Source of the DNA: Plesiocystis pacifica SIR-1
Lineage (GTDB): Bacteria > Myxococcota_A > Polyangia > Nannocystales > Nannocystaceae
DNA: 64,000 bases
Reading direction: 5' to 3'
NCBI RefSeq assembly: GCF_000170895.1
Contig: NZ_ABCS01000008.1
Location: 62,001-126,000 of the forward strand
Position numbers and translations under genes: made by a program. How positions within the stretch are numbered: the first letter of the stretch is position 1; every line of letters starts with the position of its first letter. Below the pieces are notes generated by a model. The model was not told the origin of the DNA, searched no databases, and saw only the letters and a program-made list of their open reading frames with translations. Shown here piece after piece: positions 1 to 10,271 of the stretch.

Positions 1-326
1 TCGAGGCCGATTCGCTCGCAGCCGAGCGCTCCCGCGCGTGCGATGACTTCCAAGAGGAGATCTCGGCCCAGGCCTTGGCCGCGCGCCTCGGGGACGACCC
101 CGATCCGGCGCAGCTCGCAGCGACCATCGAGGGCGGGCGTGCATGGAGCGCAGGCGAAGCCGAGGTCCCGGCCGTCTAGCGAGGCGATCAGCACGAGCCC
201 CTCCCCCACCCGCGGATGCAGCTCCGCCTCCCAGGCCGCGCCGGTCCACGGTCGGGGAAAGCAGCGCGCGTCGAGGCGCGCGAGGATCTCGAGGTCGGCC
301 GCGCTCGCGCCTCGCGGCCGCGTCAC
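1..326 (-). CDS. rimI: RimI-type GNAT N-acetyltransferase (3' part beyond window)
   Basis: GNAT-fold acetyl-CoA transferase; the closest match by eye is RimI, which acetylates the N-terminal alanine of ribosomal protein S18. Read from the GTG at 326, the protein has an FPRPW motif near residue 23, as in RimI's FP-x-PW signature, and the acetyl-CoA pyrophosphate loop ARGQGLG near residue 85. The GTG overlaps the TGA of engB (GTGA), so translation is coupled to engB. About 108 codons are present and the C-terminal end is cut off by the window edge. GNAT families are hard to separate by eye, so the exact substrate is inferred. Confidence 0.72.
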   Translation of the reverse strand, partial: MTRPRGASAADLEILARLDARCFPRPWTGAAWEAELHPRVGEGLVLIASLDGRDLGFACAPCTPALDGRCELRRIGVVPEARGQGLGRDLLLEVIARAGALGCERIGL

Positions 327-1117
327 TCGGGATCCGACTTGCGATCTGGCTCCAGGGCCGGCGCCTTGGGCAGCTCCGACTCCGGGGCCAGGGGCGTGGC
401 CGTCGGCGGCACGACCTCGATGGGCTCCGTCGCTCGCCGGGCGAGGCGGGCGAGCTCGTCACCGAGGGTCCCGCGACGATCGGCGACGGTCAGCCCCTGC
501 CCGCTCGACGCCGAGGTCAGCAGCACGTCCCGGGGATCGATGCCCATGGCCTCGGCGAAACGCTTGGGCAACAAGCCGCGCTCGGCCGCCCCGAGCTTGT
601 CGCACTTGGTCGCGCACAGCAGGCTCGGCAAGCTGATCTCGCGGCAAAACTCGAGCAGCTCGAAGTCGCTGTCCTTGGGCCCGTGGCGCGCGTCGATGAG
701 CACCAAGAGCCCGCCCAGGGCGTCGCGCTGGCGCAGGTAGCTCTCGATCATCGGCCCGAAGGAGTCCCGGACCTCGCGGCGGGCCTTGGCGAAGCCGTAG
801 CCCGGGAGGTCGACCCAGCGCAGGGACACCTGGGCCTCTCGGGGCCCGGCGAGCTGCATGTGAAAGAAGTTGAGCAAGCGGGTGCGACCGGGCGTGCGGC
901 TGACCCGAGCGAGACCGCGCTGCTCGGTGAAGGCGTTGAGCAAGCTCGACTTGCCCACGTTCGAGCGCCCGGCCACGGCGATCTCGGGCAGGTCTGCCGG
1001 CGGGCAGTCGGCGAGCTTGGGCGCGCTGAGTTCGAAGCGTGCCGTGTGCACGTACCAGCGCGGGCGCTTGCCCTTGCCCGTCTTGGCCTTGCCCGCCTTG
1101 GACTTCGACTTGGCCAT
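323..1117 (-). CDS. engB: Ribosome biogenesis GTPase EngB/YsxC/YihA
   Basis: TrmE-Era-EngA-EngB family GTPase needed for late 50S subunit assembly in the cytoplasm. The 264-residue protein shows the G1 loop GRSNVGKS at residues 50-57, G3 DLPG (in RWVDLPGYG) and G4 TKCD. The first 20 residues are Lys-rich (MAKSKSKAGK...), and a ~50-residue C-terminal tail beyond the GTPase fold is charged and Pro-rich. I chose the ATG at 1117 over an upstream in-frame GTG at 1156 because the Lys-rich start fits and a TAGGGT hexamer lies 8 nt before it. It is followed by the coupled rimI-like gene and diverges from coaE. Confidence 0.92.
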   Translation of the reverse strand: MAKSKSKAGKAKTGKGKRPRWYVHTARFELSAPKLADCPPADLPEIAVAGRSNVGKSSLLNAFTEQRGLARVSRTPGRTRLLNFFHMQLAGPREAQVSLRWVDLPGYGFAKARREVRDSFGPMIESYLRQRDALGGLLVLIDARHGPKDSDFELLEFCREISLPSLLCATKCDKLGAAERGLLPKRFAEAMGIDPRDVLLTSASSGQGLTVADRRGTLGDELARLARRATEPIEVVPPTATPLAPESELPKAPALEPDRKSDPE

Positions 1118-1125
1118 GGCCGCGG

Positions 1126-1131
1126 ACCCTA
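1126..1131 (-). promoter_or_regulatory. -10-like hexamer TAGGGT, 8 nt before engB start
   Basis: TANNNT hexamer ending 8 nt upstream of the engB ATG. There is no room for a ribosome binding site if transcription starts 7-8 nt downstream of it, so a leaderless message is inferred from this recurrent layout. Confidence 0.35.
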
Positions 1132-1174
1132 CCACTGTGCCACGGGGCGCGCTCACAGCCGCGGCGAGCGGTGT

Positions 1175-1180
1175 TATCCT
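1175..1180 (+). promoter_or_regulatory. -10-like hexamer TATCCT, 7 nt before coaE start
   Basis: TANNNT hexamer ending 7 nt before the coaE ATG at 1188, with no purine-rich Shine-Dalgarno between them. Same spacing as at many other genes here; leaderless start inferred. Confidence 0.4.
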
Positions 1181-1187
1181 CGGGCCA

Positions 1188-2354
1188 ATGCAGGTCTACG
1201 GACTCACAGGCGGCATCGGGAGCGGCAAGTCGACGGTCGCCGCCATGCTCGAGGAGTACGGCATCCCCGTGGTCTCCGCCGACGAGCTGTCGCGCATGGT
1301 CGTGGCGCCCGGGAGCGTCGGACTCGCCGACGTCGTCCAGGCCTTCGGCGCCGAGGTCCTCGACGATCGCGGCGAGCTCGACCGCAAGAAGATCGGGCGC
1401 GTGGTCTTCGCCAGCCCCGAGCGCCGCAAGGAGCTCGAGGCCATCCTCCACCCGCGCATCCGCGAGCGCTACGAGCAGGTCCTCGACGCCCTCGAGAAGG
1501 CCGGGCACCCCGTCATGGTCTACGAGGTGCCCCTGCTGTTCGAGAAGAAGCTCGAGCAGCAAGACGAGATGGCGGGCGTCATCCTCGTCACCGCCTCGGC
1601 CGACACGCGCATCGCCCGGGTCAAGGCCCGCGACGCGCTGACCACCGAGGACGTCCTCGCCCGCATGCGCGCGCAGATGCCCGAGGAGGAGAAGCGCCGC
1701 CGGGCCAACTACATCATCCACAACGAGGGCCACCTCGACGACCTGCGCGTCGAGGTCGAGCACCTGATCTCCCGCTACCTCCGGCTGCCGCCCAACCGCA
1801 GCTTCGGCGCGGCCCCCAGCGAGCCCATCTCGGTCGTCGCCCCCGCGGGCGAGTCCGACATCGACACCCTGTCTCCGGAGGAGGCCGACGCGGTCGAGAC
1901 CCTCGAGCCCGAAGAAGCTGGCCCGGACCCCCACGAGGAGCCCACCGCCGAGACGCCGCGCGCCGAGATCGAGTCGCAGATGCAGGCCCGCGCAGCACCC
2001 ACGGCCCCCAACCCGGTCGTCGCCCCGCCGCCTCCGGTGGGTGGAGCGGGCGGTAGCGCGGGCGGCCCTGCCCCCGCCGCGAGCCACGAGCTCGAGGTCG
2101 AGCTCGTCCGCGACAGCGGGCGGGCGGCCAAGCCCATCCCGCCGCCGCCCAACCCCATCGGTCCGCCCAACGCACCCAACCCCATCGGGTCGCCCAACCC
2201 CATCGGGCCGCCCAACCCCATCCGACCCGCGCCCGCGCCTGCGGCCCGGAAGAAGCCGCCGCGACCGCGAACTGGCACCATTCGCCAGATCAGCGTCCCC
2301 GACGTCAAGCCGCCGCCGGCCACGGGCGGTGACTCCAGCGAAGAGCCCTCGTGA
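1188..2354 (+). CDS. coaE: Dephospho-CoA kinase with long Pro-rich C-terminal extension
   Basis: Last step of coenzyme A synthesis: phosphorylates the 3'-OH of dephospho-CoA with ATP. Residues 1-205 are the complete kinase: P-loop GGIGSGKST at 8-16, the SADELSR substrate segment, and the FxLH-like ILHPRIR segment. A normal CoaE is about 200 residues. This one continues to 388 with an acidic, then Ala/Pro-rich tail ending in tandem PNPIGPP-type units (about codons 325-350). The ATG at 1188 begins exactly at the kinase fold; the open frame upstream is antisense to engB and was discarded. Its TGA overlaps the GTG of the next gene (GTGA). Confidence 0.95.
   Translation: MQVYGLTGGIGSGKSTVAAMLEEYGIPVVSADELSRMVVAPGSVGLADVVQAFGAEVLDDRGELDRKKIGRVVFASPERRKELEAILHPRIRERYEQVLDALEKAGHPVMVYEVPLLFEKKLEQQDEMAGVILVTASADTRIARVKARDALTTEDVLARMRAQMPEEEKRRRANYIIHNEGHLDDLRVEVEHLISRYLRLPPNRSFGAAPSEPISVVAPAGESDIDTLSPEEADAVETLEPEEAGPDPHEEPTAETPRAEIESQMQARAAPTAPNPVVAPPPPVGGAGGSAGGPAPAASHELEVELVRDSGRAAKPIPPPPNPIGPPNAPNPIGSPNPIGPPNPIRPAPAPAARKKPPRPRTGTIRQISVPDVKPPPATGGDSSEEPS
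2155..2226 (+). repeat. Tandem Asn-Pro-Ile-Gly-Pro-Pro coding repeats in coaE tail
   Basis: Imperfect repeats of a unit reading aaccccatcggtccgccc (six codons, PNPIGPP), with four or five copies in which Ala, Ser or Arg replace single residues. The repeat is in frame and lies in the disordered tail beyond the kinase domain. Confidence 0.7.
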
Positions 2355-3496
2355 GCGCCGCCGCCCCCCCGCCCCTCGACGGCCTGCTGGTCGTCGACTG
2401 TACGCGCCTGGTCCCTGGGGCCGTGCTCGCCCGGACCCTCCTCGACCTCGGCGCCCGGCTGATCAAGATCGAGGCCCCCCGCGGCGGCGACCTCATGCGC
2501 ACGGCCCCGCCCCTGGTCGGAGGCGTCGGCGTGGGCTACTGCGTCTACTTTCGCGGGGCCGAGTCCCTGCGCCTGGACCTGCGCGACCCCCTCGGCATGG
2601 CCCGGCTGACCAAGCTGCTCCAGCGCGCCGACGTGTTCATGGAGAGCTTCCGCCCGGGCACCCTCGCCCGCTGGGGCCTCGACCTCGACGCCGTCGAGGC
2701 CAGCAACCCTGGGCTGGTCAGCTGCACCCTCCCGGCCATCGCCGACGACGACAAGCGCGTCGCCCACGACCTCAACCTCACCGGGCTCACGGGCTTCCTC
2801 GGCCAGCTGCCCGGGAACCTCCTCACCCACGGCTCGGGCGCGGACATCCCCCGCATGCTGATCGCCGACGTGACCACGGGCCTGCTCGCGGGCAGCTCGA
2901 TCCTCGCGGCGTTGGTCGGGCGCGGGGCCACGGGCCGCGGTCGCCGGGTCAGCCAGTCCCTGCTCAGCGCCCCCCTGCCCTTCCTGACCTGGCCGTGGGC
3001 CGACCAGGCCGCGGGCGTCGGCAGCATGGGCGGGATGTTCGAGAACGTGCTCGCCGGGCGCGTCGCCTGCTACCGCTGCTACCGCTGCGCCGACGGCAAG
3101 CTGATCAGCGTGGGCTGCCTCGAGCCCAAGTTCTGGGTGAGCCTGTGCCAGCTCCTCGAGCAGCCCGAGCTCGCCGCGGCGGGCCTCGATCTGGGGGCCC
3201 GGGGGCAAGCCGCCGCCGACGCCACCGCCGAGCGCTTTGCGACCAAGCCGGTCGACGCGTGGATGGCCCTGCTCGCCCCCGCCAACCTCCCGGTCGCGCC
3301 GGTCCACGACCTCGACGCCGCGCGCAGCGAGGCGCTGATCGCCTCGGCGGGCCTGCTCGAGCACACGCCCATGCCCGGCGGCGGTCAGCTCAGCGTCCCC
3401 GGGCCCGCCCTGCCCAGCGTCAGCAAGACGCCGAGCCGCCCGGCGCCGAGCCTGGGCGAGCACGACCAAGCCATCATCGCCGAGTTCGGGCTCTAG
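2351..3496 (+). CDS. CaiB/BaiF class III CoA-transferase family protein
   Basis: Family III CoA transferase/racemase fold (formyl-CoA transferase, CaiB, alpha-methylacyl-CoA racemase). The 381-residue protein starts at a GTG overlapping the coaE stop. It shows the N-terminal LVVDCTRLVPGAVLARTLLDLGA segment, IKIEAPRGGD, the SFRPGTLARWG segment, and IADVTTG with Asp173 at the position of the catalytic aspartate that carries the acyl group. The TGRGRRVSQSLL segment follows, as is usual. The acyl-CoA substrate cannot be read from sequence. Placement after coaE gives a CoA-themed pair, though that may be coincidental. It converges on the GST gene with 5 nt between stops. Confidence 0.88.
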   Translation: MSAAAPPPLDGLLVVDCTRLVPGAVLARTLLDLGARLIKIEAPRGGDLMRTAPPLVGGVGVGYCVYFRGAESLRLDLRDPLGMARLTKLLQRADVFMESFRPGTLARWGLDLDAVEASNPGLVSCTLPAIADDDKRVAHDLNLTGLTGFLGQLPGNLLTHGSGADIPRMLIADVTTGLLAGSSILAALVGRGATGRGRRVSQSLLSAPLPFLTWPWADQAAGVGSMGGMFENVLAGRVACYRCYRCADGKLISVGCLEPKFWVSLCQLLEQPELAAAGLDLGARGQAAADATAERFATKPVDAWMALLAPANLPVAPVHDLDAARSEALIASAGLLEHTPMPGGGQLSVPGPALPSVSKTPSRPAPSLGEHDQAIIAEFGL

Positions 3497-3501
3497 TACC
3501 C

Positions 3502-4158
3502 CTACTCGACCAGCTTCGAGCCGGCCTTGGCGATGTCTTCTTTTTTGACGCGCGCCGGCACCTCGCGGCCGCGCCGCACCGCCGGGCGCTCGCGGACGCG
3601 CTCGATCCAGGCCGAGAGCGCGTCCAGGCCGTCGATGGTGATCCCCGACCACTCGTAGGTGTGCGCCCACGACCAGTTGGCGATGTCGGCGATGGAGTAG
3701 TCGCCCACGAGGTAGTCCCGGCCCTGCAGGCGCCGGTCGAGGACCTCGAGCAGGCGCCGCGACTCCTTTTGGTAGCGCTCGATGGCGTAGGGGATCTTCT
3801 CCGGCGCGTAGCGAAAGAACACGTTGGCCTGGCCCATCATCGGCCCGACCCCGCCCATCTGGAACATCAGCCACTGCAGGATCTCCGAGCGCTCGTTCGC
3901 GTCCTCGCCGTAGAGCGCCCCCGCCTTCTCCGCCAGGTAGACCAGGATGGCCCCGGACTCGAACACCGCGAAGCCCTCGTTGTCGCGGTCGACGATGGCC
4001 GGGATGCGCCCGTTGGGGTTGATGGCCAGGTAGGCGGGCTGCTTTTGCTCGCCGCCCATCAGGTCGAGGCGGTGGACCTCATAGTCGAGGCCCAGCTCCT
4101 CGAGGACGATGGAGGCCTTCCAGCCGTTGGGGGTCGCTGCGGTGTAGAGGTCGATCAT
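3502..4158 (-). CDS. Glutathione S-transferase family protein (YfcG/YghU-like)
   Basis: Cytosolic GST fold, 218 residues. The N-terminal thioredoxin-like domain (1-80) has the family signatures [11 protein letters not shown] and the gamma-glutamyl-binding [15 protein letters not shown]. The helical C-terminal domain contains [19 protein letters not shown], the conserved N-capping-box region. The layout (TAATPNGWK at the active site, Asn-rich rather than Tyr or Ser) is that of the nu-class YfcG/YghU disulfide-bond reductases. The ATG at 4158 follows GAGGACAACC, a usable ribosome binding site, and lies 8 nt after the stop of the upstream minus-strand gene, so the two are probably cotranscribed. 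Confidence 0.88.
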   Translation of the reverse strand: MIDLYTAATPNGWKASIVLEELGLDYEVHRLDLMGGEQKQPAYLAINPNGRIPAIVDRDNEGFAVFESGAILVYLAEKAGALYGEDANERSEILQWLMFQMGGVGPMMGQANVFFRYAPEKIPYAIERYQKESRRLLEVLDRRLQGRDYLVGDYSIADIANWSWAHTYEWSGITIDGLDALSAWIERVRERPAVRRGREVPARVKKEDIAKAGSKLVE

Positions 4159-4166
4159 GGTTGTCC

Positions 4167-6472
4167 TCACTGGGTCGAGTAGTCGTCGGGACCGAACACC
4201 TCGAGCAGGTCGAGGACGCCCATCAGGACGTGCTGCACGTTGTCGACGCGGATGTCGTTGTGGAAGATCGAGGTCCGCAGCCCGCCCCGGGCGGCCTCGC
4301 GGTCGACGACGTAGTAGAGGTCGACCTCGTCGACGTACTGCAGCTGCATCACGCTGCGCAGCGCCCGGGCCAGGGTCCGGCGGTAGCGCTCGGCGTGGAG
4401 CTGGTCGCCGAGCTCCCCGGCGAGCACGTAGGCGTCGACGAGGCCCTCCATGAACACCCCGGTGGCCGAGGCGTGGGGGATGCCGTAGTTCTTCTTGCGC
4501 GTGTAGAAGCGGCCCTTCTCGTCGTCGTAGAGGGCCTCGTCCCACACGGCCATCTCGTCGATGAGCCAGTCGTTGATGGTGAACACCCACTCGGCGAGCT
4601 CGGCCCGGGTCAGGCCCGAGGGAGACTCGGGGGCGGTCCCGACGGGCCAGCCCTCGGGCGTCCGCTCGGCCTTGCCCTCGGCCTCCGGCCCGCCGGCGGG
4701 TCCAGCTTCGGGCGCGTCCGGAGTCGGCGGCGGCGTCTGGCCTTCGCCGGCCTCGCCCTCCCCCTCGCCGGTCTCCCCCGTCGCGTCCGTGGGCGTCGGC
4801 GCCTCCTCGCCGAGCACCCGCCACATCGCCACGCTCGCGCGGGAGTGCCAGGGCACGAAGGCCGGGCGGCGGTTGGCCGGGTCGAGGTGCCAGGTCCGGT
4901 AAAAGCGGTAGCTCGCCTCGTAGCGCCGGAGCAGCTCGGGATCGCGGGTCTCGGCGTAGAGCTGCGACCACAGCAGCAAGGTCTCGCCCGGGTAGAAGTT
5001 GGCCGCGTTGTCCCGCTTGTGGCGCGGGCGGTAGTAGAGCGTGAACTCGCCGCTCTCCGACCACAGCGAGGCGATGGTCCGGCGCAGCGCGTGCTCTTGG
5101 GTCTGCCAGCGCGCCCGCTCGGGATGGTTGATGATCGCCAACGCGGCCAGAGACATGGCGCCGAGCTTGACCGTGCTCGCGTACTGGATGATCCCGAGCT
5201 CGCCCTCTTGGCGGTAGAAGTGCTCGAGGTTGTAGTCGATGTTCTGAGCCACCCGGGCCCACAGCTCGGGGTCGTCCTCCCGCTGCGCAATCTCGATGAG
5301 CGCGTTGGTGGCCATCCACTGGCGGATCATGTTGTTCCCGTCGCCCTCGACGTCCAGCGAGGGCAGCCACAGGTAGCTCATCCGCCCGTCCTCGTGGAGG
5401 TGGTGGAGCATCCAGTCGCGCATCAACGCCGCGGACTCCTCGGTCGCGGCCTGGCTGACGGCGCCGGGGGGCACGTAGACGTTGCCGCGAAACAGCTTGG
5501 TGACCTGTCGGCTCGTCGACGCGTCGGCGGCCGCGGACTCGGGGTTGGCGGCCAGGCCCGCGTCGGCGCCCGCTCCCTCTCGCCCCCAGGCCGCGCCCAG
5601 TGGCGTCGCTCGACCTTGCGGGCGCGACCACGCCGGGGCTTGGAGACCTCGCCCGCGTCCGACTCCGCCGCCGCGACGCTGCTCGTGCCGGGGCCGGGGC
5701 CGTCGCCGTCGAAGTAGACGAGGAACTGGTGCGCCTCGAACCACCGCGCCTGGGCGCCGCGCACGACGAACTGCTGCTCGTCGACGCCGGCTTGCTTCCA
5801 AAAGTGCTTCACGCCGTGGCGAACCTTGAGGTTGCGGGCGATCATCATCGTCGGCGCCCAGCGCTCGAAGTGCTCCTCGCCCATGCGCAGCTCGAGGCCG
5901 CGGATGCCCAGGTTGCGGTTCGAGACCTGGGCGCGGATGTTCTTGAGGGTCGGGCCTTCGATGACGTGGAAGGCGTGGGCCAGGTCGAGCTCGATGGTGT
6001 CGGGGGCGGGCTTTGAGCCATCGCCGCCCTTCCCAGCGCGCCACGCCGACACCGCGTCGTCCAGGGCCACGCGCACGCTCTCGTCGAGCTCGCCTTCTGG
6101 GCCCCAGGCCTCGGCCAGCAAGACCCCCTGGCCGCGCAGGGCGACGTAGGCCGCCCCCCGACCGCGGCGCAGCTCCTTGGGCGCGCGCTGCTCTCGAAGC
6201 CGCGCGAGCGCCCCGGGGTCTCCGCTGGCGCTCGCGCCCTCTCCGGCCGCGCCGAGGCCCAGCTCCCCCGCCAGGCTCAGCACCCAGGCCCCCGTCGCCG
6301 CCGTCTGCTCCGGGCCAAACTCGGCCAGCGCGATCTCTTCGGGCAGCAGGTCGCGCTTGGCTCGGGGCTCGAAGCAGCCGCTCGCGCCCAAGCTCAAGGC
6401 GGCGACGCAAGCGAGCGCCAGCCGCCACCGGGGGCGGGCCGAGCCTGAATCGTCACGGGACCACGCGCTCAT
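4167..6472 (-). CDS. Large lipoprotein with C-terminal helical-barrel-like region; apparent frameshift near 5580-5640
   Basis: No recognised family name. The gene begins [10 protein letters not shown] with a type II signal (ALSLGASGC, lipidated Cys33), so the product should be membrane anchored. The N-terminal frame runs to about residue 290 (...[16 protein letters not shown]). The convincing C-terminal half (from ...[22 protein letters not shown] to FGPDDYSTQ) is in another frame. The switch lies near a run of five G (minus strand, about 5583-5587). The C-terminal half has helical pairs resembling six-hairpin (alpha/alpha) barrel proteins ([43 protein letters not shown]) with a Pro/Glu-rich insert. 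Either a real one-base mutation or a sequencing error splits it. The substrate is unknown. Confidence 0.6.
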
Positions 6473-6495
6473 GAACCCGCTCGCTCACCGCCGGC

Positions 6496-8325
<1,830 letters not shown>

Positions 8326-8373
8326 GCTGTCCGCGTGCCGCAGAGGTCGGCGGACCTCGTTCGCGGCCAGAAC

Positions 8374-8403
8374 AGGCTAGTGTCCCGGGTCCGCGATCTG
8401 CAA
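8374..8403 (-). promoter_or_regulatory. Candidate sigma-70 promoter for dnaK
   Basis: On the minus strand TTGCAG (8398-8403), an 18-nt spacer and TAGCCT (8374-8379), about 49 nt before the dnaK ATG. Resemblance to the consensus is moderate. Confidence 0.4.
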
Positions 8404-8507
8404 GCTAAATAACGTGGTTCCCCAGCGAGCGCCCGTGGGGCCGCCAAACCCCCAGTGGGCCGATCGCTGCGCCGATGGCAGCTCGAGCAGCCACCCCGAG
8501 CGTCTGC

Positions 8508-10184
8508 TCAGGTCTGCTTGGCCTTGCTCAGCAGCGCGCGGGTCTCCGCCGTGGGCATGATGGCGACCGCGCGCTCGGCCTGCGTCCGGGCGCGCGCCCC
8601 ATCCCCAGCGGCCAGGAAAGCCCGCGCACAGTCGGCGCGCAGCTGGCCTCGCTCGGACTGACTCAGGCTCACGTCCTCGTTGGGTCCATCGAGGATCTCG
8701 ACGGCTTTGAGGGCGAGCTCGTGGGCGCGCTCGTCCTCGTCGACGTCGAGCAGGCGCGGGATGGCCTCGGCGAGGTTGCCCAGCGAGGGGTGGGCCTCCG
8801 CCGCCTGTCCGTAGGCCTCTGCGGCCTCCCGGGTCCGCCCGTCCCGACGCAGCTCCCGGGCGCGCTCGAGCTGCTCTTGGGCCCGGTCACTGCGCGCCAC
8901 AGCCAGGCACTCCTGCCACAGGCGCTCGTACTCGGTGTTTCCAGGATCTTCTTGGAGCGCGAGCCTGTACAAGGTTGCAGCCGCGCCGTGGCGGCCCTGG
9001 GCCTGCTCGAGCTCGGCGCGCCCGGCCAACACCGCGCCCTTGCGGCTGTTCTCGGCCTGGGCCTCGCGCTGCTCTCGGGTGGCCTCGACCCGCTTCTGCT
9101 CACGTCGCGCCAGGCGCGCGCGCTGCTCGGTGCGGACGACGGTCATGCGCTCGTCGAGCTCCCGACGCGCCTCGCGTTTGGCCTCGCTCTCGGCCTCGGC
9201 GGCCAGGCGCAGGGCCTCGGCCTCCTCCGCCTCCTTGCGGGCCTGCTCTGCCCGCGCGACCGCCTGGGTCTCTTCGTGCTCACGCTGCAAGCGCGCGAGG
9301 TAAGCGTCGACGAGGGTCCGACGCTGCTCGGCGTCCATGAGGAATTCGTAGGACGCCCGCGAGCGACGAAAGAGGTCGTCGAGGATCTTGCGGAAGGACC
9401 CGAGCTCCTTGCCGTAGAAGGCGTCCGGGTGGAACTCCCGGCTGGTGATGTGGAAGGCCCGGCGGATGACCTTGGGATCGTCCGTGGGCGCGAGGCCGAG
9501 GAGCTCGAAGTGGCCGATCTGGCCGAGGCGATCGTGGACCGCCAGCATCCGCCGCTGACTCTCGAGGGGGACGGCCAGGGCCGAGTCGAGGCGCGTGTCA
9601 TTGAGCGCGACCGGCCGAACGGCCTCGAGGATGGGCCGCCCCTCATGCTCCGAAGCGGCCGCTGCCGTGGGCAAGTTCTGGCTCTCCGCGCCCATCCCGG
9701 CGGCGGGCCCCACGACAGATCCATCGGCGGTCTTCGACGACCGCTGGGGTGTCGAGGTCGACTTGGCCTTTGGCTTGCGCTTGGGCTCGCCCTCGGGCGG
9801 CGGCCCTTCGGGCGCCCCCGAACCGCCCGCCTCGCGAATCATCCGCATCTGCGCCTCGAGCAAGCGCCGTCGACGATCTCGAGCGCGCTCACGCAGCTCG
9901 GGGTTGCCAGCGGCCGGAGCCGGCCGCCCGTGCTTGCGGGCCTTGGGTGCGGGCTGAGCCTCGCGCACGACGAGCGCGCCGAGCTCGATGAGTCGCTCGA
10001 CGATCGCGTTGGCGGTGTCGCTGTCGAGACCCGAGGCCGAGGCGATGTCCTCGATGCTCGGACCGTCGCCGCCGGACAAGGCCTCGACGCGGCTGAACAC
10101 GTAGAAGTCTTGGGGGCTCAGGGGCAGCGCACGCAGATCCTGGTCGCGGTTGACCGCGAGCCTGAGCGTGGGCGCCAGAGCCAT
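8508..10184 (-). CDS. J-domain co-chaperone with N-terminal winged-helix-like region and C-terminal TPRs
   Basis: Probable Hsp40-type partner for the adjacent DnaK. From the ATG at 10184 (558 residues): residues ~15-75 look like a winged-helix/DUF4388-like module (LSPQDFYVFSRVEAL, then ASGLDSDTANAIVERLIELGALV). A basic, disordered linker follows. The J domain spans ~225-290 with the invariant HPD at 252-254 (EFHPDAFYGK). Next come a long charged helix (EAEALRLAAEAESEAKREARRE) and two or three TPR-like repeats (AELEQAQGRHGAAATLYRLAL; AAEAYGQAAEAHPSL). I rejected the GTG at 10217 because a TACCCT hexamer lies 7 nt before the ATG at 10184. The spacer to dnaK is 182 nt. Confidence 0.85.
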   Translation of the reverse strand: MALAPTLRLAVNRDQDLRALPLSPQDFYVFSRVEALSGGDGPSIEDIASASGLDSDTANAIVERLIELGALVVREAQPAPKARKHGRPAPAAGNPELRERARDRRRRLLEAQMRMIREAGGSGAPEGPPPEGEPKRKPKAKSTSTPQRSSKTADGSVVGPAAGMGAESQNLPTAAAASEHEGRPILEAVRPVALNDTRLDSALAVPLESQRRMLAVHDRLGQIGHFELLGLAPTDDPKVIRRAFHITSREFHPDAFYGKELGSFRKILDDLFRRSRASYEFLMDAEQRRTLVDAYLARLQREHEETQAVARAEQARKEAEEAEALRLAAEAESEAKREARRELDERMTVVRTEQRARLARREQKRVEATREQREAQAENSRKGAVLAGRAELEQAQGRHGAAATLYRLALQEDPGNTEYERLWQECLAVARSDRAQEQLERARELRRDGRTREAAEAYGQAAEAHPSLGNLAEAIPRLLDVDEDERAHELALKAVEILDGPNEDVSLSQSERGQLRADCARAFLAAGDGARARTQAERAVAIMPTAETRALLSKAKQT

Positions 10185-10191
10185 GGTCCGC

Positions 10192-10197
10192 AGGGTA
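10192..10197 (-). promoter_or_regulatory. -10-like hexamer TACCCT, 7 nt before J-protein start
   Basis: TANNNT hexamer 7 nt upstream of the ATG at 10184; no ribosome binding site lies between. Leaderless start inferred. It also supports the choice of this start codon. Confidence 0.4.
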
Positions 10198-10230
10198 GCG
10201 CAGCGTCTGCGCCGCAAACAAATGCTCGGC

Positions 10231-10263
10231 AGCCTCGCCCCCCTGCCCCACGTCCACGACTCA
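10231..10263 (+). repeat. Right half of dispersed hairpin repeat (downstream of xerC)
   Basis: The segment ending ctgccccacgtccacgactca matches the right half of the full hairpin repeat at 23552-23593, including the 10-nt arm CGTCCACGAC (10251-10260). The left arm GTCGTGGACG is missing. It sits between xerC (stop at 10272) and the J-protein start. Confidence 0.6.
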
Positions 10264-10271
10264 GCGGGGCT

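Noticed and set aside
870-1187. In-frame upstream extension of coaE
   Set aside because: Runs antisense through engB and has no homology to CoaE, which starts with the fold at 1188.
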